Shown: positions 36,977 to 46,145, counted from the first letter of the stretch. The stretch is 64,000 nt of DNA from Mesorhizobium huakuii (GCF_014189455.1 NZ_CP050296.1:6320001-6384000), one strand, 5' to 3'. A program made the numbers and translations. The notes: generated by a model not told the origin, from the sequence alone.

Positions 36977-37159
36977 TCAGTGCCTGATGCCGCCACCGTG
37001 CCGTGTCTTAGCCAGTTGATTGTTAAATGCCGAAGCCTCTTCGAGCGTCTCGAAGGGCATTGCGCTGACAGTGCCGTCAGTTGCAAGAACAACCGCCAGA
37101 TAGGGAAAGCCGCGGGTTGGCGGAGAGTAGACCATGTAGACAGGTTGTGAGTTCTTCAT
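36977..37159 (-). CDS. Small hypothetical protein, 60 residues
   Basis: The frame (MKNSQPVYMVYSPPTRGFPY) encodes a soluble protein with a beta-strand pattern and a C-terminal helix (FETLEEASAFNNQLAKTRHG), plus a glycine/histidine-rich end. No family recognised. It and the gene at 37407 share strand and size and may be relatives: both have strand-strand-helix patterns. Confidence 0.5.
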   Translation of the reverse strand: MKNSQPVYMVYSPPTRGFPYLAVVLATDGTVSAMPFETLEEASAFNNQLAKTRHGGGIRH

Positions 37160-37406
37160 CGCCCGTTGTAGAGGGCGCGCGGCTCCTCGCCAACCGGGGA
37201 ATCAGTTGGCGCTCGCTACACGCACAAATTGGCAGCGATCTCTGGGAGTTCGTCCTTGACGGCAGGTATTGACCCCTCGCCCTGTACCGAAAATGATCGC
37301 CCGCCCACCTGCTAGAGACGGGCTACCCAAAGGCTTCGGCTAAGGAGTCAGGGCAGAAGCATTGGGGTGGCTTCTCTCTTATAGACCCGACCATGATCTG
37401 GAACGA

Positions 37407-37592
37407 TCAGTTGGTGCCTGCTTGGCTAAATACAACCGTGCCGTCGTCCTTGCGAACCTCAACCGCTACAATGCCTTCCTGGGCTCGAGCGGGAAAGCTC
37501 GCCATGGCGTGGTCCCGTGCGGCCTTCTCGGCGTCGAACGGCACCTTTTCTATGATGCCCTGTTTGCCATACCAGATAAGCGTGTAGGCCAC
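37407..37592 (-). CDS. Small hypothetical protein, 61 residues
   Basis: GTG at 37590-37592 starts AYTLIWYGKQGIIEKVPFDA and a helix (EKAARDHAMASFPARAQEGI), then strands VAVEVRKDDGTVVFSQAG. The frame is open further upstream but without conserved features. No family recognised. Confidence 0.5.
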   Translation of the reverse strand: MAYTLIWYGKQGIIEKVPFDAEKAARDHAMASFPARAQEGIVAVEVRKDDGTVVFSQAGTN

Positions 37593-37947
37593 GTTGGGGG
37601 CGTTCCTTTTTCTGCCGTTGTTTCCTCGCGGACTGGCCAAGGTGTCGAAAAAGACGATCTTAGGGACGGCATGCTCTCGGCGGGATATTACTAATCTGGA
37701 GACATATCTCAACGGGAAACAGTCGAACCGCAGGGCGAGCAGGTATTGCATCGCAGATCCAATACTCAACGCCGCCTTTGCGTGGCTAGTTTTCTGGCCC
37801 CTTCTACCCGAGTCGGGCGTTGTGTCTTTGGCGAGGTATCTGAGAGATCTTCATGGCGGATCTGCCGCCTTGAGGTCGACACCACGCCGAAGGCACAATC
37901 AATTGTGCCGCAAACCAATGTGTATGTAGAAGGTGGTACTCGACGCT
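37593..37947 (+). other. Intergenic region before the transglutaminase genes
   Basis: No supported gene or promoter match. Confidence 0.4.
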
Positions 37948-38847
37948 ATGCCTATTTTTTCAGTGAGGCACTCAACCGTCTACCGGTACAGCCGACCGGT
38001 AAGGTTCGGCGAACACCGGTTAATGTTCAGACCTCGCGACAGTTTCGATCAAAGGCTTCTCGACCACGCCCTGATTATCGATCCAGAGCCGAAGGAGGTC
38101 AGATGGATTCACGACGTTTTCGGAAACTGCGTTGCGGTGATCGATTTCGTGGAGTCTGCCAAGACACTGCACTTCGAAACCGCTATTCGGCTTGATCACA
38201 CGCCTCAGCTTACGCCTGATTTCCGGATCGACGAGGCGGCACTCAACTATCCGTTTTCCTATGAGCCTGACGAAGTCCTCGACCTCTCGCAGACCATCGA
38301 ACGCCAGCATCCAGACGAAGGCGACGAAATCGGAAAATGGGCGCGCCAGTTCTTGAGCGCCGCCGGGCAGACCGAGACAGGCAAACTGTTGATGACGCTC
38401 TGCTATGCTATCCACGAAAGCTTTGTCTATTCCCGTCGGACTGAACCTGGGACGCAGCCACCCTTGGTCACGCTCCATCTGCGGCGGGGCACGTGCCGTG
38501 ACTTTGCACTTTTCATGATGGAAGCAGTTCGATCGCTTGGCTTCGCCGCCCGCTTCGTGACGGGATATGTCTATGTCCCAACCCGAGATAGTGCGGATGT
38601 GCGGGGCGGAGGCTCAACGCATGCCTGGTGCCAAGTCTATTTGCCAGGAGCGGGTTGGGTCGAGTTCGATCCGACCAACGGCATTGTCGGCAACCGGGAA
38701 CTGATCAGGGTGGCAGTCGCTCGTCACCCACGGCAAGCCATTCCTCTTTCCGGCAGCTATTCTGGTCCCGCATCAAGCTTCTTGGGGATGCACGTCGAGG
38801 TGAAAGTGACCAAGGAAAAAGAGCAGACCAAAGTTGCAACTCTTTGA
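37948..38847 (+). CDS. Transglutaminase-like superfamily protein
   Basis: The 299-residue protein has the bacterial transglutaminase-like N-terminal region (SVRHSTVYRYSRPVRFGEHR), then the core: Cys in RRGTCRDFALFMMEAVRSL, His in GSTHAWCQVYLPGAGWVEF and Asp in DPTNGIVGN. All three residues are present. It lacks a signal peptide. The reaction is unknown; many family members are proteases or amidases. The second transglutaminase gene starts 69 bases downstream, so the two probably form a unit. Confidence 0.9.
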   Translation: MPIFSVRHSTVYRYSRPVRFGEHRLMFRPRDSFDQRLLDHALIIDPEPKEVRWIHDVFGNCVAVIDFVESAKTLHFETAIRLDHTPQLTPDFRIDEAALNYPFSYEPDEVLDLSQTIERQHPDEGDEIGKWARQFLSAAGQTETGKLLMTLCYAIHESFVYSRRTEPGTQPPLVTLHLRRGTCRDFALFMMEAVRSLGFAARFVTGYVYVPTRDSADVRGGGSTHAWCQVYLPGAGWVEFDPTNGIVGNRELIRVAVARHPRQAIPLSGSYSGPASSFLGMHVEVKVTKEKEQTKVATL

Positions 38848-38856
38848 TATTTTCTG

Positions 38857-38881
38857 GGAACCGTTTCTTCAGAGCGGAGTT
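38857..38881 (+). promoter_or_regulatory. Near-match EcfG-type promoter for the second transglutaminase gene
   Basis: GGAAC at 38857-38861, 16-base spacer, AGTT at 38878-38881. One base differs from consensus; 36 bases before the ATG at 38917. Confidence 0.4.
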
Positions 38882-38916
38882 TGCACCGCTCCTGAACAAG
38901 GATCGTCGGAGCTTTG

Positions 38917-39726
38917 ATGCGAATACGCGCTGGTTATAACCTCACTTACGAATGTTCCCAGCCAACACCGATGTTGCTGGTCCTTGAAATCCACCCGTCG
39001 CGACGCGTCGACCTTCTGACTGACCAGGTGATTGGATTTGATCGGCCCATCGAAGCCAGGGGCTACATCGACAGTTTCGGCAACGCATGCACGAGGATCG
39101 AAGCTCCTGCCGGACTGACGACGATATCGACCACATTTGAAATCTATGACAGCGGGAAACCTGATATTGTTGCGCCCGATGCCATACAACACGATATAAA
39201 AGACCTGCCGGATGAAATACTGAGTTTTCTTCTAGGCAGCCGATACTGCGATACCGATCGACTGGGTGATTTCGCTTGGGCGACCTTCGGCAACACTAAA
39301 CCTGGATGGTCTCGCGTTCAGGCCATCTGCGATTTCGTTCACAATCACATAGCCTTCAATTATCAAAATGCCGACGCATTGCGCACCGCGCATGGCGGCT
39401 TCACGGATCGAACCGGCGTTTGCCGGGACTTCGCCCATCTGGCAATCACTTTGTGCCGCTGCATGAATATTCCCGCGCGCTATTGTACCGGTTATCTCGG
39501 CGATATCGGCATCCCGCCGGTGGCGGATCCAATGGATTTCAGCGCTTGGTTCCAAGCCTATCTCAGCGGTCATTGGTTCACATTCGACGCAAGGCACAAT
39601 CACCCGCGCATCGGAAGAATCCTGATGGCGACCGGCCGGGACGCGATTGATGTCGCCCTCTCGACCAGCTTTGGTCCGTCGAGACTGGCAAACTTCGAAG
39701 TTATTGCCGAAGAGATTGCGGCCTAG
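38917..39726 (+). CDS. Transglutaminase-like protein lacking the usual catalytic His
   Basis: The 269-residue protein is a second, distinct member of the superfamily. Cys is present in RTGVCRDFAHLAITLCRCMN and Asp in FTFDARHNHPRIGRILMATG, but at the His position the sequence reads MDFSAWFQAYLSGHW, with Ser. I recall related proteins with the same MDFSAWF motif, so this may be a subfamily trait rather than decay. The start is the ATG at 38917. Forms a pair with the upstream gene. Confidence 0.87.
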   Translation: MRIRAGYNLTYECSQPTPMLLVLEIHPSRRVDLLTDQVIGFDRPIEARGYIDSFGNACTRIEAPAGLTTISTTFEIYDSGKPDIVAPDAIQHDIKDLPDEILSFLLGSRYCDTDRLGDFAWATFGNTKPGWSRVQAICDFVHNHIAFNYQNADALRTAHGGFTDRTGVCRDFAHLAITLCRCMNIPARYCTGYLGDIGIPPVADPMDFSAWFQAYLSGHWFTFDARHNHPRIGRILMATGRDAIDVALSTSFGPSRLANFEVIAEEIAA

Positions 39727-40030
39727 AAATCTTGCAACAGCCCAAAGAGATTCTGTAGCCGGATCCTACCGGCAGTCTGCGCCGGCTGAGGCAAGGTGCT
39801 GCCAGCCCCACCACCATGACCGCTGACTAGCGGGCAAGTCGCAGTCGACTTTCGAGGTCCAGATTGTCCCCTATCGGTGAAGGAGGACGGCTTCGGCGTG
39901 GCGACGGATCCCGAAACCATGGTGGCCGGTCTGCGTTTAGGGCCGACAGGGTAACCCTGGCAAAGTGTCCCGGAAAAATGCGACCGATTGACAAAGATAG
40001 AGACGCTAAGCAACGGGGCGATTTCCTGCT
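39727..40030 (+). other. Intergenic region
   Basis: No supported gene; a convergent junction between a transglutaminase gene and a DUF982 gene. Confidence 0.4.
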
Positions 40031-40279
40031 TCAATTCTGCAAAAAACTTTCTGGCAGCACATTCGCTTCCATGGCGGCAGAAATGAACGCAATTCTCACA
40101 TTCGAGTCGCTGCATCGCCCTATCCGCGCCTCGACGAGGGCAGCCAGTGCAGCAAGGAACTTGGGTCCATCCGACGGCCAATCACCATTGGTGAGGACGT
40201 CGCTCATATCGACGTTCGAATACACCACGCGGATTCCATGCTTGGTTTTGACGGGGATGCCGGATCGAACTCGGTTCAT
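40031..40279 (-). CDS. DUF982 protein
   Basis: The 82-residue frame has a short beta-rich start (SGIPVKTKHGIRVVYSNV), a linker with NGDWPSDGPKFLAALAALVE and the end typical of DUF982 (NVRIAFISAAMEANVLPES). The exact stress promoter ends only 8 bases before the ATG, so the mRNA may begin at or very near the ATG and be leaderless. Function unknown. Confidence 0.65.
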   Translation of the reverse strand: MNRVRSGIPVKTKHGIRVVYSNVDMSDVLTNGDWPSDGPKFLAALAALVEARIGRCSDSNVRIAFISAAMEANVLPESFLQN

Positions 40280-40286
40280 CAGTCAC

Positions 40287-40311
40287 AACGTCAATGTATT
40301 TTCCAAGTTCC
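40287..40311 (-). promoter_or_regulatory. EcfG-type stress promoter for a DUF982 gene
   Basis: Minus-strand GGAAC (40311-40307), 16-base spacer, CGTT (40290-40287); exact match, just upstream of the start at 40279. Confidence 0.75.
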
Positions 40312-40369
40312 TCTCGCTAGTAAAAGCACTCCCAAGTGTTCGAGCCAATGAACGAATGTTTTGCGCTGG

Positions 40370-40690
40370 TGCGAATCAAAAGGATTAGGCACAGGATCGG
40401 GTAAACGAAAGATATTCGCCGAGATGCGGCCATTGCGGTGGTTCAGGATGCGTACGGAACAGGTCGAATGAACGGATCTCGACATCACCTGATAATCGAT
40501 CGCGACGCGCTCGCCGGCTTGCCGACGCCGGCAAGCTGCCCGAACGCTGAACGTCTGGGCCAGTAGCGCCTGCACAATCAAGGCAGCGTCAGCCCGCTGC
40601 GATACTAGACGGCCGATATAGACCGGCAGTCCGTGCGCCATCACCGTAGACGCGTGACGCAGCGGTTTCGTTGTTATCGAAATCGGAAAA
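40370..40690 (-). pseudogene. Degraded PqiC-like lipoprotein gene
   Basis: A minus-strand frame retains RADAALIVQALLAQTFSVRA, ERVAIDYQVMSRSVHSTCSV and RILNHRNGRISANIFRLPDP, lined up with DRLPLIVQARLAETFQRSG, EGLAIDYQVIVEVRSF and RILNDRNGEVRASKSF of the intact lipoprotein at 16470-17078. The lipobox and start are missing and several residues are scrambled. A dead paralogue. Confidence 0.65.
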
Positions 40691-40729
40691 TCGCTTGACG
40701 ACCGGCCTGACCGCTCCAGAGTCATATTC

Positions 40730-41035
40730 ATGGCATGGGACATCGAGATCGGTGATGAGATTACGTTGACAGCCACCATCGTAAAGGTGCTGCCAAGCGG
40801 CCGCGCCAGCGTCAGTATTCCGACCTATAACTTCCCCTTCGCGATCGATGCTCCCATGAAGAAAAGGTCGGGTGACAAGGTTAGTCTCGTCGGGAATGTC
40901 ATCCGCGTCGATGACCAATGTGGGAAGGTGACCGTTAAGGTTGGCGGTCTGGTCACGGTCGACATCGCCTCGATAATCGCGCACGGAAAGAGGCGAAAGT
41001 CAAAATCCCCACCGTCCAGAGATTGGCCCGACTAA
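40730..41035 (+). CDS. Hypothetical small beta-rich protein
   Basis: The 101-residue frame reads MAWDIEIGDEITLTATIVKV, then GRASVSIPTYNFPFAIDAP and a second set of strands (GDKVSLVGNVIRVDDQCGKV, KVGGLVTVDIASI). The strand pattern suggests an OB-like or SH3-like fold, which is only a guess. A basic tail follows. No family recognised; alone on its strand. Confidence 0.55.
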   Translation: MAWDIEIGDEITLTATIVKVLPSGRASVSIPTYNFPFAIDAPMKKRSGDKVSLVGNVIRVDDQCGKVTVKVGGLVTVDIASIIAHGKRRKSKSPPSRDWPD

Positions 41036-41124
41036 TCGCTTTTGCTGGGATGACGGAAAGGCCTGCGCACCCCCCGAACGACGGCCACTGGAGTCGTGCA
41101 AACCATCGACGGAGCGACTGTCGT

Positions 41125-41149
41125 GGAACGAATTGCCATGAACCACATT
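41125..41149 (+). promoter_or_regulatory. Near-match EcfG-type promoter for a PAS-HWE kinase
   Basis: GGAAC at 41125-41129, 16-base spacer, CATT at 41146-41149. One base off consensus; 32 bases before the kinase start at 41181. Confidence 0.35.
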
Positions 41150-41180
41150 TAGGTCGGTTAAGTCGCGATCGGGGACTCGG

Positions 41181-42973
41181 ATGAATGAAGTAACGCAGGA
41201 GAACGTTGTCGTCTCCAAGAGTCCGGAACTGTCCAGTGAGGATAGTAGGTCGTTCGATTATCAGGATTTCTTCGAGAACGGGGCCGTCGCGCTCCATCTG
41301 GTAAGCGCGGATGGGGTCATCCTCCACGCAAATCAGGCTGAGCTTGACCTTCTCGGCTTCAGTGCAGAAAAATATGTCGGCCGCCACATTGCCGAATTCT
41401 ATCCCGACCGCGACGTAATCGATGACATTCTGTCACGGCTGACCCGTGGTGAGAAGATCACGCGATATCCGGCGCGATTGAAAGCCTGTAACGGATCGAT
41501 CAAGCATGTCGAAATCACGTCGAGCGGCCATTTTCGGGACGGCAAGCTGATCAACACCAGGTGCTTCACGGTCGATGTTTCCGACCTGGAGCGGACACGC
41601 ATGGAGTTAAGACAGCAGGGCAGCACCTACCACCAGATCCTCGATGGCCTTCCGGTTGCCATCTACACGACCGACCAGCACGGCACGATCACCTACTACA
41701 ACCGCGCCGCCGCCGATCTTGCGGGCACAGAGCCAAAAGTCGGCAAGGACAAATGGTGCGTGACGTTCAAGCTGTTCACTCCCGATGGCAAGGAATTGCC
41801 GCATGACCAGTGCCCGATGGCAATTGCGCTCAAGGAAAACAGGCCGGTGCGCAACCAGGAAGCCATAGCGCGCCGTCCGGACGGATCCTTCTTTCCGTTC
41901 CTGCCATATCCCACACCGCTGCGGGATGAGCACGGTAATCTGATTGGTGCCGTTAACATGCTGCTGGACCTGACGGACCGCCAGCGTGCCGAAGAGGCAA
42001 GGCAGCATCTCTCAGCAATTGTGGAATCCTCGTTCGACGCGATTGTAAGTAAGGATTTGGACACGATCATCAAGAGTTGGAACCACGGCGCCGAACGGCT
42101 GTTCGGCTACAGCGCCGATGAAGCGATCGGTCGGTCGGTGACCATGCTGATCCCCGACGACCATCAGGACGAGGAACCCCGCATCCTCGAACGCATCCGT
42201 CGCGGCGAGCGGGTCGAAACGTACGAAACCGTCCGCCAGCGCAAGGATGGCAGCTTGGTTCCTGTCTCGCTGACAATATCGCCTGTTCGCAGCGCAACGG
42301 GACAGATCGTCGGCGCATCGAAGATTGCTCGCGACATCACGTCGGCCAGGGAAAGCGAACAACGTATTCGCATGCTGATGCGCGAGGTCAACCACCGGGT
42401 GAAGAACCAGTACTCTGTCATCCTGTCTATGATCCGCGAGACCAACAAACGATCGGAGACGCCTGACCAGTTTGAACGCCAGGTGCGCGAGCGCATCATG
42501 GCGCTGTCGCGATCCCACGACCTGCTGGTATCAGCCGACTGGAAGGGCGCAACAATCAATGATCTGTTGGTCGCCCAAGCTAAGCCTTTCCCACGGGGGA
42601 GGTTATCGCCATGTCCGGCCCACCCTTGGTCCTCAGTCCCAATGCGGTGCAGTATCTCGGGATCGCCTTCCACGAACTCGCGACCAACTCGGCCAAGTAC
42701 GGCGTGCTGTCAGGCGATGACGGCGAGATCTCGGTTACATGGAACACCGCTGGTTCCGGTGCTTCAAGGCTGTTTCACCTTAACTGGGCCGAAACAGATG
42801 GTCCGCGAATCCAGACGATCGGACATGGCGGGTTTGGAACCGTGGTGCTGAAGCGGGTTGCGCCCAACGCGGTTGGTGGGCATGGAAATCTCGAGTACGG
42901 CGCGCATGGGGTCACCTGGAGCCTGGAAGCGCCCCTGGCTGCCGTGGAAGCCTCTGTTGCCAATGGAGCTTAG
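41181..42973 (+). pseudogene. PAS3-HWE histidine kinase, frameshifted in the catalytic domain
   Basis: The long frame holds three PAS domains (starting near DYQDFFENGAVALHLVSADG, YHQILDGLPVAIYTTDQHGT and LSAIVESSFDAIVSKDLDTI) and the start of an HWE kinase (EVNHRVKNQYSVILSMIRET, with phospho-His). After KPFP the frame shifts near 42590-42599, in a CCC/GGGGG context, and the original frame reads nonsense to 42851. The next frame continues to 42973 with LSPNAVQYLGIAFHELATN and LNWAETDGPRIQ, the ATP-binding part. One extra base would restore a 597-residue kinase. As written it cannot bind ATP. Confidence 0.85.
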
Positions 42974-43542
42974 AAACCCGCAGGCCGCGTTCTACAATAC
43001 GCCGAGTTCGGCGAACGGCGTAGCCTAAGTCGCGTTTCACGGATTATAATCGCAGTAAAACCGGGTTGGAGTACAGCGACCACGGCGCCGCTGTCACGAT
43101 CGTGGCAGAAGGAACGCGCCTCCGGGTCCACTCGGCAATGATTTGGCCGAACTGCTCTGCGAGCAAACGCAACCGCGCTTGAAACGCCGCTACAGCAATC
43201 TCGATTTGCGGTACCATTTCACGTTGAGCCCGAGTTTGCCGTCTAAAGGGGATGGCTGTCGCCGAAGTCCTTGAGACTTGCCCGCTGCGGCCGTCCGCCT
43301 AGCCAGCGGGCCACCCTCCGCCACCGCCGCACAGCGCCTGCAGCCCCCATCGCTCTGAGAACCGACGGACGGGCCTTTTCGACGGCGCCGTTGCGTGGAA
43401 CCGACAAGCACCTGAATGTGCTACGTTATTTAGCCGATGGGCAGATCGAGATGATCTTCTCTAGTGATAATCTACCCGGGTTGTCAGATCATACGATCGA
43501 AAACCGATGGCCCGCGCCTAACAGCGCGGGCCACGTTGGGGT
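42974..43542 (-). other. Intergenic region after the kinase
   Basis: No gene is supported. It includes a terminator hairpin at 43509-43532. Short open frames on both strands look like shadows of GC-rich DNA. Confidence 0.4.
43509..43532 (-). terminator. Terminator-like hairpin of a PRC-barrel gene
   Basis: Perfect 9-bp stem GGCCCGCGC/GCGCGGGCC with a 6-base loop, downstream of the minus-strand PRC-barrel gene; followed there by an A/T-containing stretch with four T. Confidence 0.6.
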
Positions 43543-44412
43543 CTACTGGGCAACAATGATCCGCTGTTTGTCGCGATTCTGCGCGTAGGTACCCTTGTCA
43601 TAGGCAGTCTGCGCCTCAAGCTGAGCCTTGGTGAAGTTGGTGTAGAGATACCGGTTGCCATCCTTGTCGGACAGGAACTTCAATTTCTCCAGGCCAACAG
43701 CAACTGGCTTTTCGCCCATGCCGAGGAAGCCGCCGACGTCGACGACGACGGCATCAACCTTCTTGTCGCCGCTCAGGACGACATCTCCAATCTCGCCGAC
43801 TTTTGCATCGTCGGCGCCATAGACCGTGGTGCCGATGAAATCCTTGGTGCTGATTTTATCCATCGGCATCTCGGTCAGCGAAGACTTGTCGATTGCCGCT
43901 GTGGCCGTGTTGTCCGTCGTGGCTGGCGCCGCTTCATTGTTGGCCGCGGTAGCTGCGGCATCAGTGGTGTTCGAGGCCGTTGCCGTGTCGTAGACCTTCA
44001 GGTCAAAATCCTTTTGCGCTTGAAGGTCTTCCTTGGTGGTTTTCGCGACCAGCCAGCGCTCACCCTTCTTCTCGACCCACTCGGCCTTGCTGAAATCGTA
44101 GGCGACGTTCTTTTCCCCCAGGCCCAGGAACCCGCCCACGCCGATGATAATGTACTTGGCCTTGCCGTCCTTCGAGAGGACGATGTCTTTGACATCGCCG
44201 ATCTTCGCGGCATTGTCCGCGGCGCTATCATAGACGGCGGCGCCTATGATCTTGGTGACGAGGCTGCCGTCTGCAACGGCCGCCGGCGCTGTCGCCGCAG
44301 TGGTCGTAGCGGTGGCAGGTTTGGTGGCATCTTCAGCGGCGGCCCCTGATACCCACAGGCCAGACGACAGCAGGGTTGCTATTGCGGTGGTAGCCAAAAG
44401 TTTGCCGATCAT
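43543..44412 (-). CDS. Secreted double PRC-barrel protein
   Basis: The 289-residue protein has a signal peptide (MIGKLLATTAIATLLSSGLW, cut near AAA-ED), an Ala/Thr-rich linker and two PRC-barrel domains: VTKIIGAAVYDSAADNAAKI with IGVGGFLGLGEKNVAY, and DFIGTTVYGADDAKVGEIGD with VVDVGGFLGMGEKPVAV. Ala/Thr-rich spacers connect them. The start at 44412 is set by the signal peptide; an exact stress promoter lies upstream at 44505-44529 (minus). It is divergent from GlsB. Confidence 0.87.
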   Translation of the reverse strand: MIGKLLATTAIATLLSSGLWVSGAAAEDATKPATATTTAATAPAAVADGSLVTKIIGAAVYDSAADNAAKIGDVKDIVLSKDGKAKYIIIGVGGFLGLGEKNVAYDFSKAEWVEKKGERWLVAKTTKEDLQAQKDFDLKVYDTATASNTTDAAATAANNEAAPATTDNTATAAIDKSSLTEMPMDKISTKDFIGTTVYGADDAKVGEIGDVVLSGDKKVDAVVVDVGGFLGMGEKPVAVGLEKLKFLSDKDGNRYLYTNFTKAQLEAQTAYDKGTYAQNRDKQRIIVAQ

Positions 44413-44504
44413 GGTACGTTTCCTTTGTGCGTTAGTGTTGATGCACGCCGCGTTCGGCCGAACCATTGCAGGGAGGCTGAACGCGGCACGGTTTGCCACC
44501 ACAC

Positions 44505-44529
44505 AACGGGCCGCACGATGCGAAGTTCC
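44505..44529 (-). promoter_or_regulatory. EcfG-type stress promoter for the double PRC-barrel gene
   Basis: Minus-strand GGAAC (44529-44525), 16-base spacer, CGTT (44508-44505); exact match, 93 bases before the ATG at 44412. Confidence 0.8.
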
Positions 44530-44610
44530 CCTTGGAATTTGGAAGTCGCCTGAGAGGGCTAAACCGCTGCGATCTCGCATTTTTTTGAGCTTGCACGGCA
44601 CTGTATCGCG

Positions 44611-44635
44611 GGAACCTTGTTGGCTCCCGGACGTT
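44611..44635 (+). promoter_or_regulatory. EcfG-type stress promoter for the second GlsB gene
   Basis: GGAAC at 44611-44615, 16-base spacer, CGTT at 44632-44635; exact match, 41 bases before the ATG at 44677. It is divergent from the promoter at 44505-44529. Confidence 0.82.
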
Positions 44636-44676
44636 CCCCCGTCGAACCAATTGCGGTTCGCGGAAAGGGGAAAACT

Positions 44677-44928
44677 ATGCAGAATCCTGGCGTCGGTTGG
44701 CTGGCGGCGATCATCATCGGCGGTATCGCGGGATGGCTCGCTGAGATGTTCATGAAAAGCAACATGGGCGTGCTCATGAACATCATTTTGGGGATCGTGG
44801 GAGCGATTGTCGCCAACCTCATCCTTAGCGTGCTTGGCATATCGTTGGCCGGCTGGCTCGGCTATTTGGTCGCCGGCTTCATCGGCGCGTGTATCTTGAT
44901 CGCGGTGGCCCGAGCAATAAAACGCTAG
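44677..44928 (+). CDS. GlsB/YeaQ/YmgE-family small membrane protein, second copy
   Basis: The 83-residue protein has three membrane helices and the family's glycine motifs (AAIIIGGIAGWLAEMFMKSN, NIILGIVGAIVANLILSVLG). AAAGGGG precedes the ATG. It is a paralogue of 22024-22329. It shares a divergent pair of exact stress promoters with the PRC-barrel gene. A GC-rich hairpin follows at about 44957-44987. Confidence 0.92.
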   Translation: MQNPGVGWLAAIIIGGIAGWLAEMFMKSNMGVLMNIILGIVGAIVANLILSVLGISLAGWLGYLVAGFIGACILIAVARAIKR

Positions 44929-45113
44929 TCCGCGAACTATTGCGGTTGCCCTCAACCTGAACCCTTCGTCCGACGAAGGGCTCAGGTGCTTCAGCCTATG
45001 CAGTCCGCCCATGGAGCGGAGACGACCTGTTCCATGAAGGCAACACGGCCATGGATCGAAAAACCCCTTGGCGCATTTATTCTCCGGCCAATCGAGGCTT
45101 CAGGAGAGAACCC

Positions 45114-45377
45114 ATGAAAAAGACACTGCTCATTTTGAGCCTGCTTATTCCGCTCGTGGCATGTTCCCGTACGGAACAAGGCGCTGCCGTGGGCGGCTTG
45201 GGAGGTGCCGCGATCGGTGCCTCGGTGGCCGGCGATCCGGTACAAGGGGCCGTCGTTGGTGGTGCAGTTGGCGCGATCGCCGGTGCGGTGATCGGGCACG
45301 CCAGTGAGGCCGGCCAGTGCCGGTATCGCGATCGTAATGGGCGCGTTTACATTGCCCGGTGCCCGGACGGCTACTGA
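45114..45377 (+). CDS. Glycine-zipper lipoprotein
   Basis: The 87-residue protein has a lipoprotein signal with lipobox LIPLVAC at residue 17, then a glycine-zipper segment (GAAVGGLGGAAIGASVAG and a GGAVGAIAGAVIG repeat) and a short tail. Such proteins are inserted in membranes through GxxxG helices. AGGAG lies 7 bases before the ATG at 45114. Terminator at 45384-45413. Function unknown. Confidence 0.8.
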   Translation: MKKTLLILSLLIPLVACSRTEQGAAVGGLGGAAIGASVAGDPVQGAVVGGAVGAIAGAVIGHASEAGQCRYRDRNGRVYIARCPDGY

Positions 45378-45383
45378 TACCTC

Positions 45384-45413
45384 AGGCGCGTGATCTGTTG
45401 CGATCACGCGCCT
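45384..45413 (+). terminator. Terminator-like hairpin after the lipoprotein gene
   Basis: Perfect 12-bp stem (45384-45395 with 45402-45413) and 6-base loop, 7 bases past the stop; only a short T run follows. Confidence 0.55.
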
Positions 45414-45521
45414 TAACCTGGCTAGGACGATTGGATGGCCTATAGAGTCAAAACACTGCTCATTCTCTGCTTCCTCTTTCTGAGCTCTGCTGCGACAGAG
45501 CCTTGAGGAAGACTGTGAAAA

Positions 45522-45551
45522 AGCCCGCGCCTCTGGCGGAGAGCGCGGGCT
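45522..45551 (-). terminator. Intrinsic terminator on the minus strand
   Basis: 9-bp stem AGCCCGCGC/GCGCGGGCT with a 12-base loop; five T follow on the minus strand. It could end the Hsp20 operon, 142 bases past the 45693 stop. It resembles the other GCCCGC hairpins of the window. Confidence 0.55.
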
Positions 45552-45692
45552 CCGATCGAGTTTGCGAACCCGATCTTAGCAGATAGCGAGGGGTCGTTAT
45601 CTGTCGTCGATACGAACTCTTTGCGCCAGCTAATGTTCCAGGAACGGGCGCAAATGGAAGCCGCACGTATCACAAACTCGGTGGCCCACCCC

Positions 45693-46145
45693 TCAGACCA
45701 ATGCCGGCTCCAGGCAGGCGGTCGCCCCGCCCCCACCTCTTGTTGGGGAGATTGCGCCATACGCAGGACAGGGTGGAGGATCATCGTCTTCATCCCGCCG
45801 ACGACGATGCGGCCAAGGGGCCCATGCGCTTTGACGTCGGCGACTATACGGCTTTCCCCAAATCGTGCCTTTCCGATTTTGGCCTTTGTCGTCCGGTGTG
45901 CCCTCCAGAGCCTTCAGAGCGCGCAGGATGTCGTCGATCGTTGCTATCGTTCCGTCATCCCGCTGACGCAGCAGAGGTATGCCGGGAACCGCGCAGGCGT
46001 CGGATGCCCAGGAAGCCAAAAGAGCACGCTTCTCTTCGACACTCAGTTCGGGGAGGCCCACGACATCAGCTGGATGAGTAATCCCTTGTGGAGGAGTCTT
46101 GCATTTCCGCTTTGATAAAAATTCGAATCCGGTTGTCATCTCCAT
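45693..46145 (-). CDS. Conserved hypothetical protein downstream of hsp20
   Basis: The 150-residue protein reads MEMTTGFEFLSKRKCKTPPQ, GITHPADVVGLPELSVEEKR, LLASWASDACAVPGIPLLRQ and DGTIATIDDILRALKALEG, then an Arg/Asp/Pro-rich tail with DEDDDPPPCP. A related protein with ALLASWASDA and IDDILRAL-type motifs is common in rhizobia; function is unknown. It is on the same strand as Hsp20, 67 bases downstream, so it is likely in the heat-shock operon. Confidence 0.7.
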   Translation of the reverse strand: MEMTTGFEFLSKRKCKTPPQGITHPADVVGLPELSVEEKRALLASWASDACAVPGIPLLRQRDDGTIATIDDILRALKALEGTPDDKGQNRKGTIWGKPYSRRRQSAWAPWPHRRRRDEDDDPPPCPAYGAISPTRGGGGATACLEPALV

